A stretch of 64,000 bases of DNA from JAHEFU01 sp020440645 (GTDB taxonomy: Bacteria > 4484-113 > JAFGCY01): NCBI GenBank assembly GCA_020440645.1, contig JAGRNR010000007.1, forward strand, positions 39,631-103,630, in the 5' to 3' direction. Of this stretch, positions 63,241 through 64,000 are shown piece by piece. Both the position numbers and the translations under genes were made by a program. The notes below the pieces were generated by a model, which searched no databases, had not been told where the DNA came from, and was given only the letters and a program-made list of their open reading frames with translations. Position 1 is the first letter of the stretch. Each line of letters opens with the position of its first letter.

Positions 63241-63806
63241 CGAATCCCGATACAAGGCTGATCAATGCTCCGTCGAACACGGACATCCGGCCATACATTG
63301 ACAACTGGAATCCCGGCGACAGCTCAATCCTGATGACCAAGCTGGACTGGATGCTGCGCGTGGCCCAGACCAACAGCCTCTGGCCGATGGCCTTCGGCCT
63401 GGCCTGCTGCGCCATCGAGATGATGGCCTCCAGTGCGGCGCGCTTCGACCAGAGCCGCTTCGGCAGTGAGGTGTTCCGCGCCTCCCCGCGCCAGGCCGAC
63501 CTGATGATCGTGCCCGGCCGCCTGAGCTGGAAGATGGCTCCTGTGATCCGCGAGCTGTACGAGCAGATGCCGCACCCCAAGTGGGTGATCAGCATGGGCG
63601 CCTGCGCCAGCTGCGGCGGAGTGTTCCAGACCTACAGCATCGTGCCCGGCGTGGACCACATCATCCCTGTTGACCTATACATCCCCGGCTGCCCGCCGCG
63701 CCCTGAAGCGCTGCAGGATGGCCTGATCAAGCTGCAGAACAAGATTCGCACCGGCCGTGCAATGAACCCCAAGGCTGAGCCTTCGGGCAGGATGGACGGC
63801 AAGTAA
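63237..63806 (+). CDS. nuoB: NADH-quinone oxidoreductase subunit B
   Basis: 189 residues. Ligands of the N2 iron-sulfur cluster are visible: the Cys pair in LACCAIEMM, Cys in MGACASCGG and CPPRPEAL. It sits at the quinone site of complex I. The stop overlaps the nuoC start (TAATG). Confidence 0.96.
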   Translation: MTNPDTRLINAPSNTDIRPYIDNWNPGDSSILMTKLDWMLRVAQTNSLWPMAFGLACCAIEMMASSAARFDQSRFGSEVFRASPRQADLMIVPGRLSWKMAPVIRELYEQMPHPKWVISMGACASCGGVFQTYSIVPGVDHIIPVDLYIPGCPPRPEALQDGLIKLQNKIRTGRAMNPKAEPSGRMDGK

Positions 63807-64000
63807 TGGCGGACCTCAGGACAGCAGACCAGCTGCTAGAACTGGCGAAGAACGAACTTGGCAACATGCTCATTGACAGCTCTACCGCCGCCGGCGATCT
63901 CTCGATCCTCGTGCCTGCCGGCAGCATCCGCGAGGTGCTCACGAAGCTGCGCGACGCCGACGGCCTGCGCTTTGACCTGATGAGCTACATGACCGTGGTT
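63806..64000 (+). CDS. nuoC: NADH-quinone oxidoreductase subunit C, N-terminal part
   Basis: The first 65 codons before the window ends. LREDxxLRFDLMSYMTVV-like sequence (LRDADGLRFDLMSYMTVV) matches the conserved early region of NuoC. The ATG overlaps the nuoB stop, and gene order A-B-C is standard. The rest lies outside. Confidence 0.85.
   Translation, partial: MADLRTADQLLELAKNELGNMLIDSSTAAGDLSILVPAGSIREVLTKLRDADGLRFDLMSYMTVV

Noticed and set aside
1..64000. tRNA, rRNA, CRISPR arrays, prophage or insertion-sequence genes
   Set aside because: I looked for T-loop sequences, regularly spaced direct repeats, integrase/transposase motifs and phage genes and saw none I could support. The tandem repeats present are short hairpins or simple runs without spacers of CRISPR type.

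Overview
The window looks like a chromosome segment from a GC-rich (about 60% by eye), diderm, non-model bacterium. Two outer-membrane porins carry one N-terminal S-layer-homology (SLH) domain, a coiled coil and a beta-barrel ending in Phe. This is the OmpM/SlpA/SomA architecture that tethers the outer membrane in Negativicutes, Thermus/Deinococcus, cyanobacteria and related diderms. At least nine genes have a -10 hexamer (TANNNT type) exactly 6 or 7 nt before the start codon and no Shine-Dalgarno, so leaderless transcription looks routine, as in Deinococcota and Actinomycetota. I cannot assign a phylum from the sequence alone.

Layout. 0-5.5 kb: a degenerate PP2C-TPR protein, a membrane-anchored protein, SLH porin A, a secreted protein and a truncated porin. 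5.5-11.5 kb: M42 peptidase, polysaccharide deacetylase, lipoate ligase, two uncharacterised proteins and a HicBA toxin-antitoxin pair. 11.5-23.4 kb (minus strand): two overlapping SLH-only proteins, a zinc-ribbon/TPR protein, and a porin-cytochrome set (tetraheme cytochrome, MtrB-like barrel, 14-heme MtrA/DmsE-like cytochrome, nine-heme lipoprotein with Ig/PKD-like domains), then SLH porin B. The set forms a complete-looking route for electrons across the outer membrane, and CRP-like operators lie upstream of its lead gene. 23.7-37.2 kb: an aminotransferase, acetoacetyl-CoA synthetase, VOC protein, old-yellow-enzyme reductase, DinB-like protein, heme-oxygenase-like diiron protein, the homogentisate branch of tyrosine breakdown (HPPD, fumarylacetoacetase, homogentisate dioxygenase) and a tyrosine phenol-lyase. 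Acetoacetate from this branch would be activated by the acetoacetyl-CoA synthetase.

37.2-51.1 kb: a mutagenesis/nucleotide region. A DnaE2-type polymerase is swollen by three in-frame blocks of palindromic and low-complexity repeats. It is followed by an HRDC protein plus a coiled-coil PD-(D/E)XK nuclease-like protein, a Y-family polymerase and a B12-dependent ribonucleotide reductase with a structured leader and DnaA boxes. The two polymerase genes share a promoter/operator sequence that may be this organism's SOS box. Several dispersed hairpin repeat families cluster here, inside and outside coding sequence.

51.4-64 kb: the division and cell-wall cluster mraZ-rsmH-ftsL-ftsI-murE-murF-mraY-murD-ftsW (murE carries the DNPR motif, suggesting meso-DAP peptidoglycan), then the start of a complex I operon (nuoA, nuoB, partial nuoC) behind a folded leader. 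I found no rRNA, tRNA, CRISPR array, insertion sequence or prophage genes.
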